Shown here one piece after another: positions 34,324 to 53,412 of a stretch of DNA of 64,000 bases (within the stretch, counting starts at the first letter, position 1; the number at the start of each line of letters is the position of its first letter). Source of the DNA: Ehretia macrophylla (lineage: Eukaryota; Streptophyta; Magnoliopsida; Boraginales; Ehretiaceae); contig CM075782.1 of assembly GCA_037974665.1 (NCBI GenBank), positions 45,109,851-45,173,850 on the forward strand. The letters run 5' to 3'. Under the pieces are notes generated by a model. That model was given only the letters and a program-made list of their open reading frames with translations, did not search any database and was not told the DNA's origin. The position numbers were made by a program, and so were the translations under genes.

Positions 34324-36554
34324 TGGCTCAATACCAAGAACAATGGGGGCACTGCCTTAATTGATATCATTGAAACTCCCAGCTAATCTTCTTATGGATT
34401 ATAGACGGGAGATGTTAAGAGATAGAGGAACCACTCACAAGAGTTGTATTAGGATACAGAATACACTTGACTTACCACAAAGAACTGCTCCTATAAATGC
34501 ATCGCCAGCACCCGTTGTATCAACAAGTTCAGATGGAGGTATCTTCTCAGCTGTGCCCACGAGCAGCCTACTACCAAGTATTCCTATTCCCTTGGCTCGT
34601 AACTTAGATGGATCTTGTCGAAATTAGGATACAAGTAAAAATGAAGCATAATCAGACAAACATCACACCCAACCAATAAAAAATTGTAACGGAATAATTA
34701 CAAGTTATATTTTGAAAAAGAGTAGATAATTATCTGATTCTTTAAAGTGTTACTTCGCTCAATTTCCAATTGTTCAGAAGATCAGACATGTATTTCTGTT
34801 TTTGGATATGCATAAAAACACAAAAATTACATCAAATAACACTTTATAAACACGGATAAAGCAGTAGAGTTTTCAAAAATATTCGTCTTAACTGGCTCTT
34901 AAATTATAGAGAATCAGAAGCTTGATTCATTAACTAAATTCAGTAAGTATAAATTACAGTTTTTTACTTCAACGAGCAAGAGAATGGTTTAAGTGAATTG
35001 CGAAATTACTGAGCATATGCATGTTGGTGTTGTTGCAGTACTATCTATCCTCTGCTTCAATGTTTCCAATAAATCATCTACATCCATGTCTTCAAATGGT
35101 AAATTCTCTTCAAGAGATGATTCATATAAGAATCTGAAAAATATGAAATGAACCACGTCTACATCCCATGAGAATCGAAGAGTATAAACCTTCCAGTCGA
35201 TTCCTCTCTAGCATCACACAACCATCTTCGAGGGTGACTCATTCTCTTGGGCACTCGTCAGGGAAGAGAAGCCGGGGCACCGTAGTGAAAGTCAGAAGAC
35301 GGAGAGATGACGAAATTGACAAGAGAGGAAGACAGCCTGAAAACCACGAATAAACTAAATAGAAGATTCAAAAGATGATGCAAAATGATAATTACCTCCT
35401 GTGCAATGACTAAAGCAGTTTCATGAAGCCTTCCATCCAAGTAGACAAGTCTTGCTCCACTTAATGCAGAATACAGATTTGACTCTGAAAGATCTTCAGG
35501 AATCATTGGAGGAAATCCTGGAGTGTGAATGCATGTACGTGTCCAACTGAAACATTGTTTAAAATAGTACAAGACAATAGCCTCATCGAGAACAATTTGG
35601 ACGGTAATTCTGATAAAGTTTAAAAAGATCAACCAAGGATTCATAAAGAAAAGATTTTCTCAGCCAGCTTCCCTCAATATGCCTTAATAATTAGCGGTTT
35701 TACAGTATAAAACCACCTACCATGTAATATTAATGTCAAGAGAAGGAGATGTACCAAAAAACCCCTTGTGCATATTCGTTTTGTTTGCATCTCTACTAAT
35801 CCTGATTAACTTGTAACTTAAACATGAAACTTGTGTTTAAGGATGTATTTTAATTCATAAATCCTACAGAGAGTTTCTTAGACAGCCTTCATTGAAAAAC
35901 GAAACGCCTAGTGCAGATATTATGCTATCTTTCTCATATAATCAGATTATTACAGAGGAAGTAATTACGTGTGTGTTTGTGTATGTGTATCTCTGTGTTG
36001 TGTGTAAATGTACACATAGAATGATTAGATAAAACTCCATATATAGATGATATTGAAAGACCAATAGTGTAGTCCATAATATATAGTAGCAATCAACCTC
36101 GTACACAATTGACTCACGTTTGGTTGTCAACAATGACATATCGACACCATCAGCTTCGAGCTCATCCAGTATTCCTTTCCCTTGGGAGTCATCAGCTACC
36201 TAATCAATCAGTCTTTCAGAATCAAAAGGCCTTAGAGGATTTTCATATTGAAACAAAATTTGAAACTGAAACTGTTGCATTGAAGAGAAAGAAACAAAAG
36301 CATGCCGTGATGATCAGAAGATGCAAATACATTTCGCAATTTTACATACAGGAAAAATATTGCACGCCATACTCAAAAGGGCATCAAAATAGGCATGCCA
36401 CAATTAATCAAGAGAAAACACAAGGCATATTCATAGACTTTAAACCCTTCCTTTTTATCATTGTAATAAAAGAAACTTTAGGTATGATTACCTAACATTA
36501 CTTTCCAAGTTCATTGCAGATAAATTGAGATGAATTAGGAGGTAAAATGCAAAA

Positions 36555-36960
36555 AAAGGACTTACATTAGACCCTGTATTACATGGGAATCCAATAAACC
36601 TACAAGTAGGAATGTGGCTTACTGGTACGTGTTTGATAAAGGCGAGAGATCTTTTTGGCACATTGTTATATAATGTCAGTTATTATAATAGTAACGTAGA
36701 GTCTAACGTGCAACTTTAATTAAAGCGTTTTATAGTTTATCCAAAATAAAATGAAAATGTTTCAAGATTATACCTTAGACCTTGTCTTACATAATAATCT
36801 ACCAATCCTATAATTTATTGGAATGTGGCTTAGTGGCCCGTGTTTGATAATGTTGGGACGTCTTCTGGGAAATTCTTACAAAATGGTAGCACACGGTGTC
36901 TAACATGCAACTTCGATTGATCAAAGTGTTTTAAAATGTAGAGACCTGGGAGATAAGCCT
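36555..36960. repeat. tandem pair of ~200-bp repeats
   Basis: Units at about 36560-36750 and 36760-36960 share 'cttacat.a.accct', 'ggaatgtggctta.tgg', 'cgtgtttgataa', 'taacgtgcaactt.aatt' and 'aaagcgtttta'. A third member lies at 30520-30720 as part of the segmental duplication. No coding content. Confidence 0.7.
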
Positions 36961-37650
36961 GGGTCGTAATCCTAAACAAGCGGCACAAGTCAACGCGTTG
37001 CCTGCATTTCGTCCTCCTTGTACCTAATAAACAAATATCTAATTACTCCTTAAAATAACGGTTTAATGCCAAAGTTACACACACGTAAGATCCTACAATA
37101 ATAATCTAATAAGCTAAAATGTGGTTTAGTCCCCTACTATCACTGGCGGATCTACTATCAGTCTACTGGAGGCCTCTATGTACTTTTAAAAAAAAACTTA
37201 AATATTTATATATTTTTAGTGATGTCCCATGGACCATGACCTCGCTCATATCAAGCGTTTGGTGCATGGCAAAGAAGGTGCGACGGCCTGTCATCCGCAC
37301 CATCTGGTCCAGAAAAACTGAAAGGGTTGTCGAGTGAGTATAAATACCCTCTCCTCCAATCCTAACGTGGGCTGAAGGTAACTAATTCTTAAACAGTCAC
37401 ACTTATATTCTCTCTAAAATCATTTAGAGAGTCATATTCATCAAGCTCAGTTATTATTCAACAATCATTAACTTAATCTCTACCGAATATCCGTATTTTT
37501 ACCTTATCACACGTCCTAAAAAGAAAAACAAGTACCTTGAAGCTAGTAGTTCGAATCTTATCGTCAGGCTTAGGGTAAGAAGCCACAGCTGCTAACAAGT
37601 CCATTGCTATTCCTCCACAACCTAGCTGCATTAAGTATGAAAATATATAT

Positions 37651-37703
<53 letters not shown>

Positions 37704-38930
37704 CTTCAAATTAATGATTGTACAAAACGACGCAGTTTTCAACAAGTAGAAGTTTCCTGGCAAAGCTTCAAACAAAGAGGTTGGATAGTTCACTTCATTG
37801 ATTTGACTATTAAAGATACGGGTCGGGCCGGGTGGGCAGTGAAGGCTCATTTAGTAGACAGCGAGTGAGCAACAAGTCCCATACTCTTATCAAAATGAAA
37901 AACAGTAAACGTACAACGATCAAGGGAGATGATGATGATGATGCCAACATTGTTGTCCGAATGCGAGAATCAAGTATTATTGTTCGAAATTTTTTAAAGA
38001 AGCATTACAAATGCAAAGAAAGAAAAAAAAAATGGTGATTTTGAGAAGGTTTTCGAAGACAACGATGTGGTGAACGTAGGACATGCAAGTTCGTGAAGTA
38101 CGTGTAGTGATGCCATTTCTTTTAGTGGTTTTATTTTTATTTTTGAGTGGTTGAGAAACGCGTGTCTGCTAAATGTCAAGGCCCTGATGTGAGCTCTGGA
38201 CTCATTAGACAGCAAAACTATTGCGTTCGTCAGTCTGTGACTGCGTAATGACATATGTGGGTGATGGATTTTACAGCACTCACAACACTGATGATTTAGT
38301 AACTTTTTGAAAAGATATTTGCTTTATTAATTGTGAAGTTATGAAAATTTTACAGAACGTTCTAAATGTCCTGGACACATTTCACGACGCATACACTGGC
38401 GCATGTTTTTACGCACAAGAGTAAAAATGTGGACTCACATACGTTTTGTAGAATAACCAAAGTTAATGATAATTAAGAAATGATGATAAGTGCTTGAATA
38501 ATTAATAAAACAATATCTTGAGTGTTGCGAGAGACACATATCCAGCTCAAGCGCACAAAATAGGCTTTTTGTTACGAAATATTGGTTGAAGAATATTCAC
38601 TAATGTGAAACTACATTATGAACAACTATGAAACCTACAATGTGAAGAAGAGTGAAATCACTATATGAACAAGTGTGAAAATCGCATTACAAGTTGCTGT
38701 GAAAGTCGAAATACAAATATACAAATTACAACATAAAGAAGAGTGAATAAGTCTAAAATAATTATAATGAAAGTCGTAATACAAATATATATGAGATCGG
38801 AATATAGATGAACATTAAGTTATGATCTGAATGAACGTGAAGTACAATCAACAACATTTAAAATTCTATAAATAGAGAGAGTTTTATAAGAGAAATGTAT
38901 CATTAAGAAAAAAAAAAAAAAATCAGTAAG
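36760..38930. repeat. segmental duplication, copy 2
   Basis: Partner of 30520-33470 (blocks listed there). It contains the better preserved pfkB exon at 37536-37625 and sequence at 37860-38480 with no clear match in copy 1. Both copies carry a conserved plus-strand 'tataaatacc' followed about 75 bp later by 'cttatattctctctaaaat', which looks like a core promoter or LTR R-region. Confidence 0.85.
37652..37700. repeat. TA microsatellite
   Basis: About 50 bp of nearly pure (TA)n in the intron just upstream of the first recognised pfkB exon. Confidence 0.9.
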
Positions 38931-38934
38931 ACTC

Positions 38935-39980
38935 ATTTTTTGTATCGTTCTCTCTACATTTTTCTATGTACTCTCTTTTGTCTTTCTGCTAATCCCATCA
39001 CTTATATACCACTAATGCAGTCCCGAAGTGGAGGAAAAGGTTCGCACCTACCTGGAGCAGCTTTTAGTGAAGTTCCCATTGAGACAGATGTTCTTGTTTT
39101 TGGGGGTGTGTCTTAGGTTCTGTTCCCGAGCTCTTGGCAAGGATCTTACTTTAAAGCAATTTCTGAAGTTTTTGTTTATCAGAATTAGAAATTATTTTAT
39201 AACATTTTTATAGTTTTTCTACTTCCGGATCGGAGAAGTATTCGGTCCGCGTTCGTTTCATAGGCAGAAAGGATCCAGGGGCTAAGGTGCCACTGGCATG
39301 AGATTTCCGCTTAATGAGTTTTCGCCACTATAATAGGATAAACGGTGCCCCATTTAGCAATTAGACATGATGCTTACATGATTTTTTTCATTCATTCTAA
39401 ACATTTCTTTCGATTAAGCAATATCACAGCCCCTGCCACTGCCAGACATGCCAAAGATTCACGGGTTTGGATCCCTACCAAATAATGAGAGAAATTCAAT
39501 GGTGATAAATTATTTAAAATATTTTACAACCACCCCACAGATAATTCACCATCTTAAATCTCCCTCTTAATGTTATACTATTACAAGGGATTCAAATCCA
39601 CGTGTTTATCGGAGCAGCACCTAGAAAGCAAATGGTTAATTTCTGCAAGAGGAGAAACAACCTATACTTTTATGGTCATGGCCACAATTAGGTATATTCA
39701 ACTGAAAAATGCCTTTGTCAGGTACAAAAAAACAACCAATGCTTAAACTGCTAGTTCAATCCACCATTGAACCACAGAAAATTAATCAATTACATATACA
39801 ACACGGGGCGTGCGAGTTGCATCTCCGCTTGTAAGATGATGACTTTAAGATTACCAAAATTAGACGACAATCTCTCTTTCCCTCACAAGTAAATTGCATT
39901 CAATGTTCTAAACTACACCGAAAGAACCATCTTTTATCAATAGCAACGGCCTTCCAGTTCTGTACATTTTCCGAAAAAAC
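38935..39980. other. region between pfkB locus and ALE2-like gene
   Basis: The right part (about 39650-39983) is probably the 3' UTR of the kinase gene on the minus strand. The left part includes a 61-codon open frame at 39028 (KVRTYLEQLLVKFPLRQMFL) that I cannot assign. Confidence 0.4.
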
Positions 39981-39983
39981 ATT

Positions 39984-46643
<6,660 letters not shown>

Positions 46644-47059
46644 CTTCTACTTTCTTGAGGGCAGAATTGGAAAACAACAACATTATCTTCAAAATGAAAC
46701 CCTAACGAGCTCGAAATAACGCACGCGCCTAGGGTTACGGTGAAGAAGAAGCTTCCTCCGCCGACAAAGGCCCCCTCCTCCATTACATCTTCCACGACAC
46801 TGCATGTCTCTTTCACACTTGCTTCAACATGCAATGGAAGCTCAAAAGAAGCAAAAACTCCAAGTAAAACCTCAACAATGCTAATGCTGCTGCTGCTACT
46901 GCTTGCGGAGGTGTGGCTGTGTGTATGTGTGTGTGTAGTGCGTGTGTAGTGCCTGTGTTGATTAGATCCAACTAATGCGGTGGAGATCTGAGTAGATCTT
47001 GGTGGTAGGGGTAGGTGGTGTGGGGGGTGGGTAGGGGGTGTAGCCGCAACAGTGTAGAG

Positions 47060-47273
47060 AGAATGAAGAGAGAAGAGTAACAAGTGTGTGTGTGTGTGTG
47101 TAGAGAGAGAGTGAAGAGAAAAGAGGAAAAAGTGTGTGCAAAGAGGAGCTAGCAAAAAAAAAAAAAAAGTGTGTGTGTTTGTGTGTGTGTAAAGAGAAGA
47201 GTGAAAAGTGTGTGTAGAGAGAGAGAGAGAGAGGAGAGAAGAGTAAAGAGAGTGTGCGCGTGAGAGAGAGAAG

Positions 47274-47312
<39 letters not shown>
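47060..47312. repeat. GT/GA microsatellite cluster upstream of the ALE2-like gene
   Basis: Alternating (TG)n and (GA)n runs: TG at 47086-47101, 47168-47190 and 47276-47311, AG at 47216-47233 and nearby, and an A run at 47154-47168. On the gene's strand these are CA/CT-rich. They lie 400-700 bp upstream of the ATG, in the promoter or 5' UTR, where CT-rich tracts are common in plant genes. Long open frames on both strands here are artefacts of the repeats. Confidence 0.85.
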
Positions 47313-47316
<4 letters not shown>

Positions 47317-47452
47317 TGGCGACCAGCAAGGTATGCTTGCGGCACTTGATTATTGTCTGGGCCACGATGTTTGGAAAGTGCGTGGTGGGGACGGACCAAT
47401 AGAATGGCTAGAAAAAATTCTTATTTTTTTATTTTGTATTTGGTACGGATAT

Positions 47453-47975
47453 TTTTGGGATCCCTAGGACTAGTTTTTGTCAATATTTTCTGGCTCGTAT
47501 AGTGTACTTTTTTTTAATTCAAATAAGATTTAAATTGTATAATATATATTAAATGATATTATTTATAATAATTAATTTCACAATTCTAATAATTACAGCG
47601 ATAAACATATTATTAGACCAAAGGTTTGTGGTTCAAATAGTGTTCTTCAATGCTTTTAAGTTTTAAATTTCACCTTTAAAGAAAATTATATTTTAACTAT
47701 TGTTTCCTAATATTTTTATGCTTTTCTAGTTAAAGGATTTTTTAATCAAATGTTCTAGTAATGAAAAGAGAAATTCTACTAGCTATTATTGTCATCTCCA
47801 AATATTTTGATGTTTCTGATATTAAAGGGATTTTTGGGATCCCTAAGATTGATTTTTGTCAATATTTTCTGGCTTGAATTATAATGTAATCCTAATGCCT
47901 TTTAACTGTCATTTCCTAATATTTTTATGTTTTTCCAATTAAACGAAATTTTCAATCAAATTTGTGATTAACAAA
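47453..47975. repeat. diverged direct duplication (~375-bp offset)
   Basis: 'ttttgggatccctaggactagtttttgtcaatattttctgg' at about 47453-47491 recurs at about 47829-47870, and 'cctaatatttttatgcttttc.agttaaa' at about 47706 recurs at about 47912. Non-coding. The stretch 47320-48330 otherwise shows no gene. Confidence 0.6.
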
Positions 47976-48334
47976 AATAAGAATTCGGTTTTAGAGTATC
48001 TTATTCTCCATTTTTTCTTTTGTTTATGACATTATAGGATTTTTCTGTCAAAATTGTGATTGATGAAAAGACATATTTCATTTTTTAAATATTGATGCAA
48101 AAGTAAGGTGGTTTTATTATCTCGCATATGCTTTTCAATGAAACAATGTTTATAGTGCCGTTTCAAGTAATATGTTATACAAATTTGGAAGAACTTTACT
48201 ATTTAAAACAACTAAGAATGGTTTCAATTAATCTGTTATAGTGTATTATTTTATTTGAAGAAGTAAGATTATAGTAAGCGGGAGTACTATATGTGACTGA
48301 TAACACAAAATCTCAACACATGCATTTTAGAAAT

Positions 48335-49329
48335 GGTGAATAGCATCAGACTTGTCTGTGATACGCCGTAAATGCACATGACTCTTCTGTGGTCTCAAAA
48401 CTTCCTCTAGACCCCCTACGATTTATCATCCGGTGCATATGACCCCCCTTTATTTAACATTCTATAACTTTTAACGGAATGTGTAATACATGCACATACA
48501 TTATAACTTGAATTAGTTTTCAACAATTTTAGAAATAAAATAAATATGTTATTAGCCCAAACTACTCCTTTCACAAATAAAAATAAAAATTAAAAAAATT
48601 CAAACAATGTCATCTTCACCTACAACCCCTCTCCCTCGTGTCCCTCCTCCCCAACCCAAAAAAAAACCTCACAACCTTTAGCACCCCCACCCCACCCCCC
48701 ATCAATCACGTTTCTCTCATTTATTTCTCACCAGCCTACAAAGCATTAGCAAAAGCTTGCGTGTGCACTTCTTTGATTATTGTAGTCTCAAAATTTGTTT
48801 ATTACACAGCGCAATTTTGGCCCTAAGCTTAACAATCTGATGAAATTTATGCTTATATAATTTTTCCTTTTTTTTAATGATTTTTAGGAAGAATTCATAG
48901 CCCAAAGCTTTGGTAAAGAGGTCACTTTAAAATCTTCACTCAAACACTATTACTCTTATCCAACTTCATACTGCTATTGTTCTGGCTTTTCCATTAAGTG
49001 CATATACGCTAAAAACTCGCGAAGAAATAGAAGACAACAATTCGTTCTTCAAGTTGATCTTTGCATACGTGTATATATATATATATTTCATTTTTTTGGG
49101 TATGATATGTATATATGTATAAATATAGAGAGATATTTTTTTTTGGTTAATTAAAAATCAGGATATATCAATCATTTACTATATTCCGCTACTTACTTTG
49201 ACGGAATCTAGGGTTTGGAGTGCGTACGCACTAAACTGTAGATCACGAGAGGATTTAGAGGAGGTTTTTAAACCTTAAGGGGGCCGTGTGCACTTTTGAT
49301 GGACCACAGAGAGTTTGGTGCTATTCACC
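48335..49329. mobile_element. ~1-kb terminal-inverted-repeat element (MULE-like MITE)
   Basis: The left end starts GGTGAATAGCATCAGACT and the right end, reverse-complemented, starts GGTGAATAGCACCAAACT. Similarity continues inward for at least 80 bp (CTGTGGTC, CCTCTAGAxCCCC / CCTCTAAATCC). The flanks 'tttagaaat' and 'tttatagaaat' look like a 9-bp target duplication with a small change. It has no transposase frame, so it is non-autonomous. Long inverted repeats and a roughly 9-bp duplication favour Mutator-like ancestry. Confidence 0.75.
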
Positions 49330-49339
49330 TTTATAGAAA

Positions 49340-50690
49340 TAACAATTTAATAAAATTATGTCCATATTAAGAAACTTATTAGATTTTTCTCAGTAACTCG
49401 TAAATTCCCGCTCATAGTGCTTTCCAACTAAGGTGCCAACGAGAAATTGGTTGAGATAGTGTATAAACCAATCACCAAATCCTAGAGAGATTATCATCTT
49501 ATTCTTCATTCTTCTCATATAATACTTATTTGACGAATATAAAAAAAAAGTAAATATTTTTTCCCAATTAACTTAAGGTACAAAAAATCTATATTTTACA
49601 TGTACTTTTTATATAAATAAATTCGTTATTTTGTTTTTTTGTTTACCAACTCGTGATTAAAAAAAAACACGAAAAGATGAAGCTCCAATGTTTATCTCTT
49701 AAGGTTATTTTATTGTGTTCGATGTGTAAAGATTTTCTCCACAAGTATCGAAAGCAAAAACAGAAAAAAGAAAAAAAAAATGGAAACACTTGAGATTGTG
49801 TCATAATAGGGACAAAACACAATTGCAATGTGCAGAATCTTCACGTAGTACTTGAATATCAAATCAATCTAACAAAATATAATATTTTTATTAACCTTTT
49901 CCTGCAATAGACAGTGTAGTCTCTTAAGATTTGCTTCTATTCTTGTTTGCATATAAAAACGATACTTCTATTTTGTCATTTTCCTAACATTTTTATACAC
50001 AAAATAATCGACAAAATAAGTAGTGTTTTTTTTTTTTTTTTGGATGTCATTGGAATTCAGTTAGTGCGGCTCAACTATTAAATTATCTGACAAGTTTAAA
50101 TGTTTAACCACTAATTGAAAAATCCTAGCCCGTGGGTGTATTGGTGTGTTTCTATCGAATTATTTAACGGAGTCCGACCATTAATTAATAATTCTCAAGT
50201 ATAATAATGTGTCTCACACATATACCAAGTCAATTAAAAATAAAACTTCATAATAATAAAAATTGTTGACTTTACAATCTTATAAAAATAATTTCACTGT
50301 AATTTTATAAAAATAATTTTACCTCTATTAACACTTGATCATGCTAGAAAATACAATTAGGTAGTGTTGTTTGTAAGCGAAGATTAAGAGCCGAAACCAC
50401 TATAACACGCCAAAGCTTAACCACCAAAAAGTGCCTTTCAATATGTACTAGACGTGGGGGCCCTCCTTAGATAAGGTCAATTTGCTTTTGACTTTCCATA
50501 TGCTGGTGACTCGTGCTATGTCCAGAAAGTATCTTCCGTTTTCACATCTTTTAGCGGGGCTCAATCCAACGCGCACAAGCCCATTCCAAAATCACAGCGG
50601 CTAGAGAAACGATGTCGTTTTCGTAGTTTGTTCAAACATCGCCCCAGTTGTTGAAATTCTAAGGGGCTGTTTCGAACTGTTTTTTTTTTT
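49340..50690. other. intergenic, nothing recognised
   Basis: AT-rich with T/A homopolymers. A GC-richer patch at 50370-50650 ('cgtgggggccctcctta', 'gcggctagagaaacgatgtcg') has no recognisable coding or RNA signature. Confidence 0.45.
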
Positions 50691-53080
50691 TAAATAAAAA
50701 ATAAAAAATAAAAAAACATAAAAACTTGTTTGACACGAGTTATTTTCATTGATTATTTTTAAAAATTATTTCGAAAAATATGCTCTCAATAACAAAAAAA
50801 TAAAAACACATTTTTTATGTTTTCAAATGTTCTTCTTCTCCCCACCACATCCTACTTTAGTTAAATTAACAATTTAATAAATAAATAAATAATAATTAAC
50901 TTAACAATTAATAATTTTTTAAATAATAATTAATTTAAAAAATAATAATTTTATAAATTTTATTTTAAGTAGGAATTAATATATAAAATTAATGAAGCTA
51001 TCAAGTTAATTAATAGAGTAGCAATTTAAAAAATTAATTGATTTAACAAGTTAATTAAAAAAATTAGTTAATTAATAGATTTATTAATTTTTTTAACTTA
51101 ACAATGTTAATAAATTAAGACTTAATTAATTAATTAATAATAGATTGAATTATGAATTTAAATTTTATTATTCATTAATTATAAATTTTATTAACTATCA
51201 ATTTAAGTTAACAATTAGTTAAGTCATTTAATTAAAATTAAATGACTAAACAATTAAATTAGTAAATAAACTAAAGTTATTAATTCAAAATCAAATTAAT
51301 AATATTATAAACATTAATTTATTAATTAAAATTTTATTAACTATCAATTTAATTAATTTATTAATAACTTTAAAATAATCAATTTAATAAAAAAAATTAG
51401 TTCAATAAAATAAAATATATAATTACAAGAATATCTTGATTTTAAAAACTTGTTCAAAAACAATTATACTCAAACAAATTTTATGTTATTTTATTCTTTA
51501 AAAAATTGTTTTTAAAAACTATTTAAAAAATTGTTTTTAAAAACGATTTTAAAAAAAAAACAAAAACACTTCTAAACAAATCCAATTTTGGCCTCTTTTT
51601 TCTATGAAGGGTAAATTACATCCGTCGTCCCCTTTTTTTTTCTTTCTAAATTAGCAAATGTATTCCATTTCATATCAACAAATCAAAAAACAAAGTTACA
51701 ACAACATGTCCTATCAAAAGGTCTAATCCATCACCTCCTCAATCTTTTAGTTTTTACAAATTTTCCTATTCAAGTCATAGGTTCTAAAACTATGGTGAAG
51801 TTTAACTTTTTGTCTAACAATTACTAAGATCTTCGACTATAACTGCTTTTCAAAAATGATACTATTCCTATGTATTATATTCTTCTTCTTTGATCGTATG
51901 TGTAGACAACTGCTATTTAATCGTCCTTGATCTTTAGCATTTTTTATAATTAAATTCTTTATATTTCAAAATTAACATTTTTGTCCTTTAACTTTATATC
52001 CCGTGCCCCAATTAGCCCTTGGCTCTAATTCCTTCAAAATAGCGATGTTTTTGCCATGTGTGATACATGTGTTGCCCAACTCTGAGATATTTAAGGATTT
52101 ATTTTTGTCTAACCAAGTCTAAATTCACCTTATATCCTCTGTATATATACAATTTTGGGCATTCTTCATTTTTGTCTAAACACTTCTAAACAGATCCAAT
52201 TTTGACCTCTTTTTTCTATGAAGGGTAAATTACATCCGCCGTCCCCTTTTTTTTTTCTAAATAAGCAAGTGTATTTCATTTCATATTAACAAATCAAAAA
52301 ACAAAGTTACAAAAAACATGTCCTATCAAAAGGTCTAATCCATCACCTCCTCAATCTTCCAGTTTTTACAAATTTTCTTATTCAAGTCATAGGTTAACAT
52401 GTTATTTGGGCTGGGTTTGTCGGACGACAACCCAATCCAATAATAACCCAATTCAGCCCAACCCAGTTGCTACAATACTGGGTTGAGTTATAACTCATGC
52501 AAGACTACAGGTTGAGCCATATTCAAGTTTAAAAATTATAAACCCAGCCCAGCTCAATTCAGATAAGAACCCAACCCAGTTTGATCCAGTAACCCAACCC
52601 AGTTCAATTCGAAACCCAACCCAACTCAATTCAGTAACCCAACCCAGCTCAATTTAGTAAACTAGCTCAACTCAATTCGGTAAACCAGTTCAATTCAATT
52701 TAAATCATTTTTCTAAAAAAAATAATTTTTAGTCAAATAGTACATAACCACAATATTTTATTTTATTTTTAAAGTGGATCACAATTTTATTTTTTTTATC
52801 AAAGTATGACCTGGTAATGCTTTGACCACAAGTCCACAATGCACAACATTAGCTCTAAACTATGGAAGCAGATAAAACAACAATTTACTTTTCTTTTTTT
52901 TTTTGGAAGTGGATCGCAAATTTTTTTTTTTTTATCAGTAGCATGACCTGGTCATTCCTTGACCATAATCTACATCAGCTATCAAATATAACAAATCAAC
53001 GGTCAAAAAGAAACAAAATCATAACTTATAGTAACGTTTATAAGAATATAAAATGACAAAAAAAAAACCCTCTCAATATC

Positions 53081-53087
53081 TATAAAT
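53081..53087 (+). promoter_or_regulatory. TATA box of the hAT transposase gene (predicted)
   Basis: TATAAATACC stands about 330 bp upstream of the first transposase frame, after the left subterminal repeats. Position and sequence fit a plant core promoter; no transcript evidence is available. Confidence 0.45.
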
Positions 53088-53412
53088 ACCACTCAATTCA
53101 TTTTTAATATTACTTCACAACAACTCTATCAACTCCTTTTCAAATTTCTCTGCATTCTCATTATATATGCTTATTAGTAACAAATAACAACAATATTCTT
53201 AAATAGATTTATTGGTGGACTTATTGTTGAGGCTCAAATAATCAAATTTGAAGCACATTAGCAGTATATATTGGTACCATCGTTCTATCTCCTTTTCTCT
53301 TTAAATACTTGTTGACATTTAATTTAATAAACTCTCGCTTCATTTGTGTTATTTGTTTGTTTGTCTTCTTTGTATTATTTAATATTTCTTTTAGTTTTCT
53401 ATTGATATTTTA

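Larger units (their letters stand above)
33838..37625 (-). pseudogene. pfkB-family sugar kinase (ribokinase-like), probably broken
   Basis: Exons read on the minus strand: 37536-37625 (GCGGIAMDLLAAVASYPKPD), 36118-36199 (DDSQGKGILDELEADGVDMS), 35396-35546 (TRTCIHTPGFPPMIPEDL, ARLVYLDGRLHETALVIAQE), about 35165-35240 (VTLEDGCVMLERN), 35010-35133 (DMDVDDLLETLKQRID), 34476-34613 (AEKIPPSELVDTTGAGDAFI), 34033-34061 (KMLPFAAQV) and 33838-33909 (GRRALGARTGL, stop at 33838). The DTTGAGD motif is the family signature: GAGD holds the catalytic base and anion hole. Missing are the start exon, the exon with the GGGNxxN sugar/ATP motif that should follow TTSFK, and the exon joining TTK to TRTC; the 35.2-kb exon is ragged. 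I read it as a pseudogene, although a badly diverged functional gene cannot be excluded. Closest family from memory: the plastid-type pfkB kinases of Arabidopsis (At4g28706-like). Confidence 0.8.
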
